The notes: generated by a model not told the origin, from the letters alone. Counted from the first letter of the stretch, positions 52,160 to 61,048 are shown. The stretch: DNA of 64,000 bases from XYD12-FULL-36-8 sp964613805 (GCA_964613805.1 CAZTJF010000001.1:62001-126000); one strand, 5' to 3'. Numbers and translations are program-made.

Positions 52160-55145
52160 CGGGTTTAATAATGATTCCTTTGTTCTTGTGACCGCTTATT
52201 TTTACAATTACCGGTTGATCGAACCTAAGATGTTTAGTGTAATTTAATTCCTCAACCGGAGGAATTTTTGATAACCAATCCCAATCAATAAAGCCAAAAT
52301 GAATAAAAGAATTAACAGTAAAATAACCTACACGAAAAGAAGTAATGTTTTGAAAGAAGTGCGAGCCCTGAGAAGGTGTTACATTCAAATCCTTAAATCC
52401 TGCTTCAACAATAACGCTTGCGCCTGCTATTTGATCCCAGGTAACAGGAATTCCAAGCCATGGATCAAGCGAACCCCATCTCCCAACGCCGATAAGAAGA
52501 TATGGTTTTTTCATATCAAGAAGTTTTGAATTAATGTGACTTACTTCACTCGCAACTGCACGGCTTTTTCCGCGATCAAACTTTTCAATATCAACAACCA
52601 CGATATCATAAATGTTAGTGATTGCACCATTTCCTAAAACCTGTTCGCTTTGGCAAAGTAAATCTGCTTGGGAGATATTTTCTACATCAAGTTCTTCTCT
52701 TTCGTGGCTGATAACTAATGGACGCATTTGAAGCAGTTCAAATTCTTTGGGAGAATTTTCATAAACTTTAAGATTAACTGCAAACTCAAGCTCAATTGGA
52801 ACGCCCATTCCCCATGTACCTATGTCTAAAAGTAAATCAAGTATTTCGGCTAAGGGAAATGCTTTATGCTTTAAAACGGGCGCAAAAGTGACGACTCTTT
52901 TTCCAGCACGCGATATTCCGTCATAAACCGCATCATTTTCAGGCGAATATGTTGAACCAACATAAGATAAAGTCAAATCTTTTTCGGCAATGACTAGATC
53001 ATATCGTTTAACAAATCTATCTGGTTTATGCTCGGCTGAACTTTCCGGTATGTCATCGAGTGCAAGCGCATAAAATTCCTGCTGTGCATTTCTTATAGTT
53101 TCCTTTGTTGAAAAAAATTGAAGAAGATGTTTCGGATATCTTGGGCAGAATCTTACCGTATTTCCTCCATCAACAACTGTTTTTCCCAAACCAAGAGCAA
53201 CCTGTGCAATTCCATCTGAAGACTTTTGCGGTGGAACAGGATAAAAATTATACGACTTGGCAACACCAGCAAAATCAGGATAAAAGCGATTTTCTCGTTG
53301 CGCGCCGACTAATCTTTGTACAATTACCGCCATCTTTTCTTCTTCCAATCGGTAAGCAGTTGCTTTCATATAGTCTTTTGCTTTTCGGAAAAAAGTTGAA
53401 GCATAAACTGATTTTATACAATCAAGCAGCTGGTTTAATCTTATCACAGGGTCGGCATGATTATTTGGAATCATATAAGTTTGGTAAACACCGGCGAACG
53501 GCTGAAACTGAGAGTCTTCCAATAAGCTCGATGATCTTACCGCCAGAGGTCCGTGCATGATTTCGAGAAACTCGTTAAGTTTTTTTATTATTTCAAAAGG
53601 GAATTTTTTTGCATTAATAAATTTGTTAATAAGTTCTACATCATCGGTATCCGAATAAGCAAACGACACAAGCTGATTTTCTTCAAGAAATTGATCAAAC
53701 ACCTCTGTTGCTATGACAACAGCCGATGGAACAGAAATCTCAACGTCCTCATATTTGTGTCTTATTTTCTGGCTGTTAATCATTGTATTTATAAAACCCA
53801 GACCGCGAGCTTTACCGCCAAGTGAACCTTTTCCAATTCTTGCAAAGCTGTTTATTGGATCAAAAAGCTCTTTATTGAATTCGGTGATTGTTCCGCGGTT
53901 TCGTTCCTCAGTGTATGTTCTGATTGAATTTAAAATCTCCTGACGAAGATGATCTGGAGTTTTAAATTCCGAAACTTTTTTAGGTCTCAATTTGTGAGCA
54001 AGCCAAAATTCAGTTCTTGCCTTAAACCATTTAGAGAAGTGATTTCGTTCTGCGTGGTAAACAATACTTTCTTGCGGGACTTTTCTTAATAGTTCTTCAA
54101 GCGTTTTTAGATTATTAGCTCTGCCAACCTCACTTCCATCGGGCATTCTAAAAATAAAATCTCCAAAGCCAAAATTATCCAGCATGAACTGTCGAAGATC
54201 ATGAAGCAGTCTCGGTGAACCTTTTTGCAAGAATGAAACCCCGATTGATCTTGCTACTTCTGCATACTCAGCGTTACTTGATTGAAGAAGAATTGGAATA
54301 TCATGCTGACGCTCCTTTACACTTTTTGCAAATTTAATTCCTGCTTCAGGATCTCTAACCCCATTATACTTGAAATTGTTATCAGTAATTATTCCGAGTA
54401 TAAATTCCTCATAATTGTCAAAATAATTCCATGCTTCCTCGTAAGTTGTGCAAAGCAGAATTTTAGGTCGGGCACGCATTCGAAGAAACTTGTGAGTTAT
54501 ATTTATTCCTTCAGAAATTAAACGCTGTGATTGCTTGAAGACTTCAGTATAAATTAAAGGAAGGTAAGATGAATAAAATTTAATATTATCTTCAACCAAA
54601 ATAATTGATTGAACCCCGACAGTTAGTGCATCATTTTCAAGATTGAGGCGGTCCTCAACAGACTTAACAATTCCCATCATCAGTCTATAATCACCCTGCC
54701 ATATAAATAACCTATCGAATATTGAAGTGTCATACTGAGAAGTTAATTCTTTTCTTTCCCGGTTATCGTATGCAAGTAGAATTAGCGGAACATCACTGGC
54801 TATGGCTCGAATTTTTTGTGCAAGCTCCATAACGTGCATATCTTCGATGTGCAGAGTCGTTATAATTATTTCAAACTTGCTTTGGTTTTTAACAAGGTTT
54901 AGAGCTTCTTGACCTGTAGTAACATGCATAATTTCTGGAGCCCAGCTTAAATTTAAGCTTTGATATTCCTCTCTGATTTGTTCATAAAGCCGTCCGTCTT
55001 CTTCAAACAAATAAAAATCATATAAACTTGATACTAGAAGAATATCATGAACCTTCTTCTGCATGAGTCTTTGGAATAATCTTATTCGATTTCGAAAGAC
55101 GTCTTCGGCATTTATTTCAATATTATGTTCTAAAGTGTAGGGCAT
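52143..55145 (-). CDS. Receiver-like + PEP/pyruvate-kinase-type ATP-binding protein (copy 2)
   Basis: A 1000-residue paralogue of the 44853-47876 gene, alignable almost end to end: LLVSSLYDFYLFEEDGRLYE, QRLISEGINITHKFLRMRAR, GSLGGKARGLGF, RSSSLLEDSQFQPFAGVY, GVGRWGSLDPWLGIPVTW and SQGSHFFQNITSFRVGYF. As in copy 1, there is no swivel or catalytic TIM-barrel domain, so ATP-dependent phosphotransfer to pyruvate as in PEP synthase is unlikely. A regulatory phosphotransferase role is an inference. Its end overlaps a histidine kinase gene, and upstream comes the second gdhA-type gene. Confidence 0.85.
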   Translation of the reverse strand: MPYTLEHNIEINAEDVFRNRIRLFQRLMQKKVHDILLVSSLYDFYLFEEDGRLYEQIREEYQSLNLSWAPEIMHVTTGQEALNLVKNQSKFEIIITTLHIEDMHVMELAQKIRAIASDVPLILLAYDNRERKELTSQYDTSIFDRLFIWQGDYRLMMGIVKSVEDRLNLENDALTVGVQSIILVEDNIKFYSSYLPLIYTEVFKQSQRLISEGINITHKFLRMRARPKILLCTTYEEAWNYFDNYEEFILGIITDNNFKYNGVRDPEAGIKFAKSVKERQHDIPILLQSSNAEYAEVARSIGVSFLQKGSPRLLHDLRQFMLDNFGFGDFIFRMPDGSEVGRANNLKTLEELLRKVPQESIVYHAERNHFSKWFKARTEFWLAHKLRPKKVSEFKTPDHLRQEILNSIRTYTEERNRGTITEFNKELFDPINSFARIGKGSLGGKARGLGFINTMINSQKIRHKYEDVEISVPSAVVIATEVFDQFLEENQLVSFAYSDTDDVELINKFINAKKFPFEIIKKLNEFLEIMHGPLAVRSSSLLEDSQFQPFAGVYQTYMIPNNHADPVIRLNQLLDCIKSVYASTFFRKAKDYMKATAYRLEEEKMAVIVQRLVGAQRENRFYPDFAGVAKSYNFYPVPPQKSSDGIAQVALGLGKTVVDGGNTVRFCPRYPKHLLQFFSTKETIRNAQQEFYALALDDIPESSAEHKPDRFVKRYDLVIAEKDLTLSYVGSTYSPENDAVYDGISRAGKRVVTFAPVLKHKAFPLAEILDLLLDIGTWGMGVPIELEFAVNLKVYENSPKEFELLQMRPLVISHEREELDVENISQADLLCQSEQVLGNGAITNIYDIVVVDIEKFDRGKSRAVASEVSHINSKLLDMKKPYLLIGVGRWGSLDPWLGIPVTWDQIAGASVIVEAGFKDLNVTPSQGSHFFQNITSFRVGYFTVNSFIHFGFIDWDWLSKIPPVEELNYTKHLRFDQPVIVKISGHKNKGIIIKPGAIKT

Positions 55146-55285
55146 ATGATTATTTAAATTTAATTAAGAGGGAATTGTATGATCGCAAATACAAAATAAT
55201 AAAGATAATTTTTGTCTGCAATAAATATGAGGAACTTGCCCAATAGGAACAAGCGAAGAAATCAACAGCGAACAAATTTATTAGA

Positions 55286-55312
55286 TAGTCGCAGGCATAA
55301 AGCCTGCGACTA
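55286..55312 (-). terminator. REP-like hairpin downstream of the second gdhA-type gene
   Basis: TAGTCGCAGGC (55286-55296) pairs with GCCTGCGACTA (55302-55312) around ATAAA, an 11-bp perfect stem 19 bases past the stop. On the minus strand a T-containing, T-poor tail follows. The GCAGGC...GCCTGC arms with a central TTTA suggest the same REP-like family as the elements near 58.3 and 62.9 kb. Confidence 0.6.
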
Positions 55313-55330
55313 CAAAACAGATTATATCAA

Positions 55331-56671
55331 CTACACCAATCCCTGATCAAGCATAGCATCAGCCACCTTCAAGAAGCCGGCTATGTTTGCACCGATAACA
55401 TAATTGCCCGGCTGCCCATATCGCTGCGCTGTTGAAACACATGTATCATGTATTCTGATCATAATTTCGTGTAAACGCTTATCAACTTCATCAGATGACC
55501 ATGGCAGCCGCATGCTGTTTTGCGACATTTCCAATCCTGAAGTTGCAACACCGCCTGCGTTTGAAGCTTTACCTGGAGCATAAAGAATTCCAGCTTCGGT
55601 GAAAACTTTGTAACCTTCTATTGTAGTCGGCATGTTTGCGCCTTCGCAAACACAATTACAACCGTTCTTCACAAGTTCTTTAGCATCTTCAACAAAAATT
55701 TCATTTTGCGTTGCACATGGAAAAGCCACATCAACTTTAACACCCCAAGGTCTTTTGCCCGGGAAATATTCAACTTTAAATTCGTCGGCATAATCTTTAA
55801 CACGGTCATTTGCGCTTGCACGCAGTTTAAGCATGTAATCAACCTTTTCACCTTTCACGCCGTTCTTATCGTAAATAAAACCATCGGGACCGGAAAGGGT
55901 AACAACTTTGCCGCCAAGCTGATTTATTTTTTGCACTGCGCCCCACGCAACGTTTCCAAATCCGGAAACCGCACAAACTTTTCCTTCAAAATCCTGTCCT
56001 CTGGTTTTAAGCATTTCCTGTGCAAAGTAAACAGCGCCGTAACCAGTTGCTTCTGGTCGAATAAGCGAACCGCCCCAATTTAATCCTTTACCTGTTAATA
56101 CTCCTGTAAATTCATTTCTTAATCTTTTGTATTGACCAAACAAGAATCCGATTTCTCTTCCACCAACACCAATATCTCCTGCGGGTACGTCGGTATTTGG
56201 ACCGATATGTCTGAAAAGTTCTGTCATAAAACTTTGGCAGAAACGCATCACCTCGTGATCACTTTTTCCTTTGGGATCGAAATCCGAGCCGCCCTTGCCG
56301 CCTCCCATTGGGAGTGTAGTTAAGCTGTTTTTAAATACTTGTTCGAATGCTAAGAATTTTAAAATGCCAAGCGTAACCGAAGGGTGGAACCGCAGTCCGC
56401 CTTTGTATGGACCAATTGCGCTGTTCATTTCTATGCGGTAGCCGCGGTTAACATGAATCTCGCCTTGATCATCCATCCAAGGAACACGAAACATTATCAC
56501 TCTTTCCGGCTCAACCATTCTCTCAAGAATTTTTGCTGAACGATATTCGGGATGCTGTGTTATTACAACTTCCAATGATTCCAAAACCTCCTGAACTGCC
56601 TGATGAAATTCGGGTTCATTTTGATTTTGGGCTTTAACTTTTGCCAACAAATTATTTACGTACTCTGACAT
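55331..56671 (-). CDS. gdhA: Glutamate dehydrogenase, ~450-residue hexameric type (copy 2)
   Basis: A 446-residue enzyme matching the 48013 gene: GPYKGGLRFHPSVTLGILKF, TTLPMGGGKGGSDFDPKGKS, NTDVPAGDIGVGGREIGFLF and SNAGGVATSGLEMSQNSMR are shared. The Rossmann loop is here the usual VCAVSGFGNVAWGA, unlike GSGNV in copy 1. Its opening residues (MSEYVNNLLAKVKAQNQNEP) differ from copy 1 by conservative changes only. It ends with a hairpin and lies upstream of the second large ATP-binding gene, repeating the order of the first module. Confidence 0.96.
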   Translation of the reverse strand: MSEYVNNLLAKVKAQNQNEPEFHQAVQEVLESLEVVITQHPEYRSAKILERMVEPERVIMFRVPWMDDQGEIHVNRGYRIEMNSAIGPYKGGLRFHPSVTLGILKFLAFEQVFKNSLTTLPMGGGKGGSDFDPKGKSDHEVMRFCQSFMTELFRHIGPNTDVPAGDIGVGGREIGFLFGQYKRLRNEFTGVLTGKGLNWGGSLIRPEATGYGAVYFAQEMLKTRGQDFEGKVCAVSGFGNVAWGAVQKINQLGGKVVTLSGPDGFIYDKNGVKGEKVDYMLKLRASANDRVKDYADEFKVEYFPGKRPWGVKVDVAFPCATQNEIFVEDAKELVKNGCNCVCEGANMPTTIEGYKVFTEAGILYAPGKASNAGGVATSGLEMSQNSMRLPWSSDEVDKRLHEIMIRIHDTCVSTAQRYGQPGNYVIGANIAGFLKVADAMLDQGLV

Positions 56672-57109
56672 ACCAACCTCTCTATTTTGAAAATATGTTT
56701 TTTGTTATTGATTTAAGAATTGTTCGTTTTCCGATTTTACAATTTAATGCAGTAAAAATTTTTTTTAAGGTAGGAATATTTTTAACTGAAGACATCATTA
56801 AAAAATATTATGATTTATTAGATTAAATAAATTCCCGCAGCCGGTTCATAAATGTTCTGACAAAAAGAAACAGGATATTCCCCTAAAACTCTTAATTGCC
56901 AACCCAAAATTAGCAATTTGTAAGATGAAAAACTTGCAGGCATTTACGATTATTCCCGCAAAAAATTGATTATATCAGAAACAAATTATAGGTTTTAATT
57001 GCTTTTTAATTAGTTTTAATGAAAATGCAAGGCGTGAATCCTTCCTAGCAGGGAAACATGTTAGGTTTATTAAGCACTAAATTCAAAATCTAAATAATGA
57101 TATAGCCAT
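56672..57109. other. Divergent intergenic region, nothing recognised
   Basis: This 438-base gap separates the second gdhA-type gene (minus) from the phosphoesterase (plus). It is AT-rich and holds only a chance 61-codon frame; I see no convincing promoter or palindrome. Confidence 0.5.
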
Positions 57110-58000
57110 ATGAAAAAACTCAACACTTTCACAATCATATTTGCACTAATATTCTTCAGCTTTATCAGCTACTCTCAAACAAAGCAGAGCAATTTTAGTT
57201 TTGTTTTCTGCACCGACATTCACGTTCAGCACGAAAGAAACGCAGTTCAAGGATTTATGCAGGCAATTGATACAATAAATATACTCCAGCCGGCATTTGT
57301 AATAACCGGCGGGGACTTAATTATGGATGCACTTGGTCAAACTTATGGACGAGCAGATTCGCTGTACAATTTGTATCAGGAAGTTTCTAAGAATTTTAAG
57401 ATGCCTGTTTACAACACAATCGGCAATCATGAAATTTATGGCATTTATACTAAAAGTGGTGCAGATAAATCTAATCCGGAATATGGAGAAAAGATGTTCG
57501 AGAAACGCTTGGGAAAATCATATTACTCCTTTGAGTATGATGGTTGGAAATTTATGGTTCTTAATTCAATTGAAGATACAAAGCAGAGTAAGTACATCGG
57601 ATTAATTGATGAAAAGCAGATTGATTGGATAAAGGAAGAGTTAGCAAGAACCGATTCTAAAACTCCAATTGTGATAAGCACACATATTCCTTTCATAACA
57701 GCTTTCATGCAAAAGTACAATGGTTCAACTGCTGCCAACGATTCGGGGCTTGTTGTTGTAAACTCAAAGGAAGTGCTTGACTTATTCAAAGGATATAACC
57801 TGAAGTTAGTTTTGCAAGGTCATCTTCATACAATTGAGGATATTTATATTGATGGAATTCATTTTATAACTGGCGGTTCAGTTGCAGCAGCTTGGTGGAA
57901 AGGACCAAATATGGGCTTCGAGGAAGGATTTGTGTACATCATTGTCAAAGGAGAAGAGTTTGATTGGAAGTATGTTGATTACGGCTGGGAAGTGGAATAA
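57110..58000 (+). CDS. Exported calcineurin-like metallophosphoesterase
   Basis: A 296-residue phosphoesterase with a signal peptide (about 1-23). The metal-binding motifs come in order: FCTDIH (D36, H38), FVITGGDLI, YNTIGNHEIYG, VISTHIPF and VLQGHLHTIED. The arrangement is that of the secreted purple-acid-phosphatase-like or CpdA-like class, hydrolysing phosphodiesters or monoesters with a dimetal centre. The substrate is unknown. It is monocistronic, followed by the 532-base repeat-bearing gap. Confidence 0.92.
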   Translation: MKKLNTFTIIFALIFFSFISYSQTKQSNFSFVFCTDIHVQHERNAVQGFMQAIDTINILQPAFVITGGDLIMDALGQTYGRADSLYNLYQEVSKNFKMPVYNTIGNHEIYGIYTKSGADKSNPEYGEKMFEKRLGKSYYSFEYDGWKFMVLNSIEDTKQSKYIGLIDEKQIDWIKEELARTDSKTPIVISTHIPFITAFMQKYNGSTAANDSGLVVVNSKEVLDLFKGYNLKLVLQGHLHTIEDIYIDGIHFITGGSVAAAWWKGPNMGFEEGFVYIIVKGEEFDWKYVDYGWEVE

Positions 58001-58079
58001 TATTCTATTTTTTTTAAAACCAAAGATTTCCAGAATTTCATTTGCATTTTCTATCACATGCTTTTTCCACAAATTTGAG

Positions 58080-58119
58080 ATTGCTTCGTTCTCCCAAAAC
58101 CATTGAGAGAGTTCGCAAT
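58080..58119. repeat. REP-like hairpin (ATTGC...GCAAT type)
   Basis: ATTGC (58080-58084) pairs with GCAAT (58115-58119), and TTCTC (58089-58093) with GAGAG (58105-58109). AGATTGCTTCG...CGCAATGAC is a form common in REP-type intergenic repeats. Confidence 0.45.
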
Positions 58120-58213
58120 GACTTAACCGGAGTTATGCCACACTCCCATAAATAATCTGATAAGGTTTTGTTGCACTTAAATATAAAGGGTTACTAAGGA
58201 TTGAAAAATCTGT

Positions 58214-58253
58214 CCACAATAATCCTTTTATTCCGTTCCTTCGGGACTTGTGG
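58214..58253. repeat. Inverted repeat with inner GTTCC-TTC-GGGAC hairpin
   Basis: CCACAA (58214-58219) pairs with TTGTGG (58248-58253); GTTCC and GGGAC (58235-58247) form a hairpin inside. Part of the repeat-rich 58001-58532 gap before the M24 peptidase. Confidence 0.4.
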
Positions 58254-58271
58254 TATCGCCAGACTATTTTG

Positions 58272-58363
58272 TTCTATAAATATTCTGTTCCTATGGGGAC
58301 AAAAAACTTTTACTCATTAATTTAATAACACAATATCCCTTTAGGGATTAAATATTTATAGAA
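58272..58363. repeat. Pair of inverted REP-like elements
   Basis: TTCTATAAATATT (58272-58284) is followed by the palindrome GTTCC-TATG-GGGAC. Its exact complement AATATTTATAGAA (58351-58363) is preceded by ATCCCTTTAGGGAT (58335-58348). Two elements thus share a 13-base head and have different palindromes, facing each other. Confidence 0.65.
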
Positions 58364-58532
58364 ATGTCTTGAAAATATAATTTATTCCGGATTTATTTTT
58401 GTTTGCAAATTTTTTTTGGACGGCATCGGAACAACTGTGTCCATCATGATAAATTCTTCTATGCACTTGCAAAGGTAGTCATGTGTTCATAGATTTGAGT
58501 AAAGTATCAATTAAATTAATAAGGGATTAACT

Positions 58533-59726
58533 ATGTCGCAGAAAATCTTAAAAGAAAAAATCCAGCAAGCTATTGGAATATTAAACGAAAAAAATATTGA
58601 TATGTGGCTGACTTTTGTTAGGGAAAGTTCAGTTACACCGGATCCTGTCATGGATATGATTGTCGGAGAAGGATGCACTTGGCAATCTGCTTTCATCATT
58701 TGTAAAGATGGTGATACAACAGCAATTATCGGCTCATTGGAAAAAGATAAGTACGAGATGAATGGTCTTTACAAAAATGTAATTGGTTATCTTAAATCGG
58801 TAAGGGAAGTTTTGGTTGATTATATTAAATCTAAGGACCCTAAAAACATTGCAATAAACTATTCAAAAAATTCTGTGCTGGCAGATGGGCTTACTTACGG
58901 AATGCAGCAGATTTTAGTTGAGCATCTCCAAGGGACAGATTTTCCAAATAGATTAAGAAGTTCTGAGGAAATTATTTCTGCACTTCGCGGGAGAAAATCT
59001 GCCACCGAAATTTCGATAATGAAAGAAGCAATTAGAGAAACTTTGAAAATATACGATACCGTTTCAAAGTTTATTAAACCTGGTGTAAGTGAAATTCAGG
59101 TTGCCGATTACATAAAAAAGATTGTTGCGAAAAAAGGATTCGAATTAGCATGGGATGAAGATCATTGTCCCGCTGTATTTACTGGTCCAGAGACGCAAGG
59201 TGCACACTCAGCTCCGACAAATAGAAAAATTAAACCCGGACATATTGTAAGTATGGACTTTGGCATTAAGTATAAAGGTTACTGCAGCGATCTTCAAAGA
59301 ACATGGTATGTGCTTAAAAAAGGGGAGAAGCAAGCTCCCCCCGAAGTTGAAAAAGGTTTTAGCGTAATTCGAGATTCGATTCAAATGGTTGCAGATGCTA
59401 TGAAACCCGGTGTGAAAGGCGTTGAGATGGATGATATTGCGAGAAACTATATTTTATCACAAGGTTATGAAGAATATCCGCATGGACTCGGTCATCAAGT
59501 TGGAAGACAAGTTCACGATGGCGGAGCCGGATTATTCCCAAGATGGGAACGTTACGGCAATACTCCTTATATGCCGCTTGAAGAATCACAAGTATTCACA
59601 ATAGAGCCAAGATTATATGTTAAGGGTTATGGAACTTCAACTATTGAAGAGGAAGTCGTTCTAACAAAAGATGGATGTAAGTTTCTTTCTAAGCCGCAGA
59701 AGAAATTGATGTTGATTAAGGGGTAG
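58533..59726 (+). CDS. M24-family (Xaa-Pro-type) metallopeptidase
   Basis: A 397-residue pita-bread-fold peptidase. The C-terminal domain carries the five metal ligands: the two Asp in SMDFGIKYKGYCSDLQRTW, His in GLGHQVGRQVHDGG, Glu in FTIEPRLYV and Glu in STIEEEVVLT. The N-terminal ~170 residues are the creatinase-like domain. Aminopeptidase P or prolidase activity is likely, though creatinase relatives share this fold. It has an AAGGGA ribosome site and is 13 bases from the isoprenoid-synthase-fold gene, with which it is probably co-transcribed. Confidence 0.92.
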   Translation: MSQKILKEKIQQAIGILNEKNIDMWLTFVRESSVTPDPVMDMIVGEGCTWQSAFIICKDGDTTAIIGSLEKDKYEMNGLYKNVIGYLKSVREVLVDYIKSKDPKNIAINYSKNSVLADGLTYGMQQILVEHLQGTDFPNRLRSSEEIISALRGRKSATEISIMKEAIRETLKIYDTVSKFIKPGVSEIQVADYIKKIVAKKGFELAWDEDHCPAVFTGPETQGAHSAPTNRKIKPGHIVSMDFGIKYKGYCSDLQRTWYVLKKGEKQAPPEVEKGFSVIRDSIQMVADAMKPGVKGVEMDDIARNYILSQGYEEYPHGLGHQVGRQVHDGGAGLFPRWERYGNTPYMPLEESQVFTIEPRLYVKGYGTSTIEEEVVLTKDGCKFLSKPQKKLMLIKG

Positions 59727-59739
59727 TTATAACATTACG

Positions 59740-60735
59740 ATGAGATATATTGAATTAGTTAGAAATGTTTACGACTCTCTGCTTGTAACTGATTTTCATA
59801 AGGTTCTAAAAGGTGCAAATAATGATTTTGATGAGGTGAATAAGAAACTTCAAGAAAAATTTCAGTTAGCCGAATTACGCGAAAGTTATATCCGGGAAAT
59901 AAGCGGTACAATTGATCAACATCTTCCTTTCTTCAAAGAAGACTTTAATAATTTTTTGAAAATTAAGGAAGTCTCATTCTATTACTACAACATATCGTCA
60001 AGCACTGCTTCACATTTGTTTTGGATTTGGAGTAAAAAACTCAATCTCTCAGAAGAATCATTAAATCAATTTGTACAGTCTTTTTTTCTTGGAGTCTTTG
60101 GATATAAGATGATAGATTTTCAAAATGATAACCGGAACTCTAATGCCGAATTAAGTTTCGTGGGTTTATATTCAATTAAAGTCGCCGAACAATTATTGGA
60201 GAAAATTTTAGGAAAGGAGATTACAAATCCAATTTTTCTAAAATACGCCAGAATGTATACTGAAATTGAATATCTGGAGAAAAAGAATAAGTGGAAGTCA
60301 TCAATATTCGCATGGGATGAGCCAAAGAAATTAGGATTGAAGGCGTCACCAACATTCATTGTCTATGAATCTCTTTTTCGATATGCCGGTTACGAAGAAA
60401 AAAAGATTGAGGAATTGATAGAGGGACTTATTCACCTTTCTGCAGCTTTACAATTAATTGATGATCTTGCCGATGCAAAACAAGATTTGGAAAACGGGTA
60501 TGAAACTCTTGTTATGACTAATTATTATGCTTCGTTTGGATCTTCATCTAAAATAACTGATGAAAAAATTAGTGAAATACTTTCGCAAAAAAGATTAAAA
60601 TTAGTTTACAAAACAGGTCAGGGTTTGTTTGATAAAGCTAGAAAACTCGTTGAAAAGCACGATGAATTCATACTTCAACTGCTTATAGAAATTCAGAATC
60701 TCAACTTTACTACACTTTTCGAAGTCAAAGAATGA
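59740..60735 (+). CDS. Isoprenoid-synthase-fold (polyprenyl-synthetase-like) protein
   Basis: A 331-residue all-helical protein with two aspartate-rich motifs in the positions of trans-prenyltransferases: D126-F-Q-N-D130 in GYKMIDFQND, and D241-D242-L-A-D245 in ALQLIDDLADAKQD (compare the family QxxDDxxD). The overall similarity is weak: the first motif is DxxxD rather than DDxxD and is not followed by the usual Arg. It may be a diverged terpene or prenyl synthase, or a non-catalytic relative. It starts 13 bases after an M24 peptidase, an unusual partner. A 44-codon peptide gene lies 126 bases downstream. Confidence 0.55.
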   Translation: MRYIELVRNVYDSLLVTDFHKVLKGANNDFDEVNKKLQEKFQLAELRESYIREISGTIDQHLPFFKEDFNNFLKIKEVSFYYYNISSSTASHLFWIWSKKLNLSEESLNQFVQSFFLGVFGYKMIDFQNDNRNSNAELSFVGLYSIKVAEQLLEKILGKEITNPIFLKYARMYTEIEYLEKKNKWKSSIFAWDEPKKLGLKASPTFIVYESLFRYAGYEEKKIEELIEGLIHLSAALQLIDDLADAKQDLENGYETLVMTNYYASFGSSSKITDEKISEILSQKRLKLVYKTGQGLFDKARKLVEKHDEFILQLLIEIQNLNFTTLFEVKE

Positions 60736-60861
60736 GTATGCTTTAAATCACATCACACATTTATTCGTGAAATAATTGTTGCATATTATAAAAGTAGTGG
60801 GTATTATTTAAACGAAAGAAAATTTAATTAACTATTTTCTCAACTAATTGAAAGGGATTCT

Positions 60862-60996
60862 ATGAAGAGTTTGAAAACATTAAAAAACATTCTTAGAGCA
60901 GCTAATAAAAAGATTAGCTTGAAAACCAAGATTGATTCAGGTAAGATCAGAATCAGACTTGTTGATCCCAATCGTTTGGGATGCTATCCTTATTAG
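60862..60996 (+). CDS. 44-residue basic peptide of unknown function
   Basis: A complete small gene: AAAGGGA ribosome site five bases before ATG 60862, 44 codons, stop TAG, then a strong terminator 24 bases later. The product has Lys/Arg at more than a quarter of positions (MKSLKTLKNILRAANKK at the start) and no signal peptide. The last ten residues DPNRLGCYPY differ in nature: a single Cys, two Pro-type turns and two Tyr. That basic leader plus short distinct tail is the layout of ribosomally made peptide precursors, but no modifying enzyme is adjacent. A nucleic-acid- or ribosome-binding small protein is the main alternative. Confidence 0.6.
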   Translation: MKSLKTLKNILRAANKKISLKTKIDSGKIRIRLVDPNRLGCYPY

Positions 60997-61020
60997 AAAG
61001 GATGTGCAAACATTCTACGA

Positions 61021-61048
61021 AACGGCAGATTATCGCTGCCGTTTTTTG
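61021..61048 (+). terminator. Strong terminator of the small peptide gene
   Basis: AACGGCAG (61021-61028) and CTGCCGTT (61036-61043) form an 8-bp stem around a 7-base loop, followed by TTTTG. The following 61049-61285 gap holds nothing further that I recognise. Confidence 0.85.

Noticed and set aside
53105..53560. 151-codon plus-strand frame inside the second large ATP-binding gene
   Set aside because: It is antisense to a highly conserved region and has no family features; the opposite-strand gene explains the open frame.
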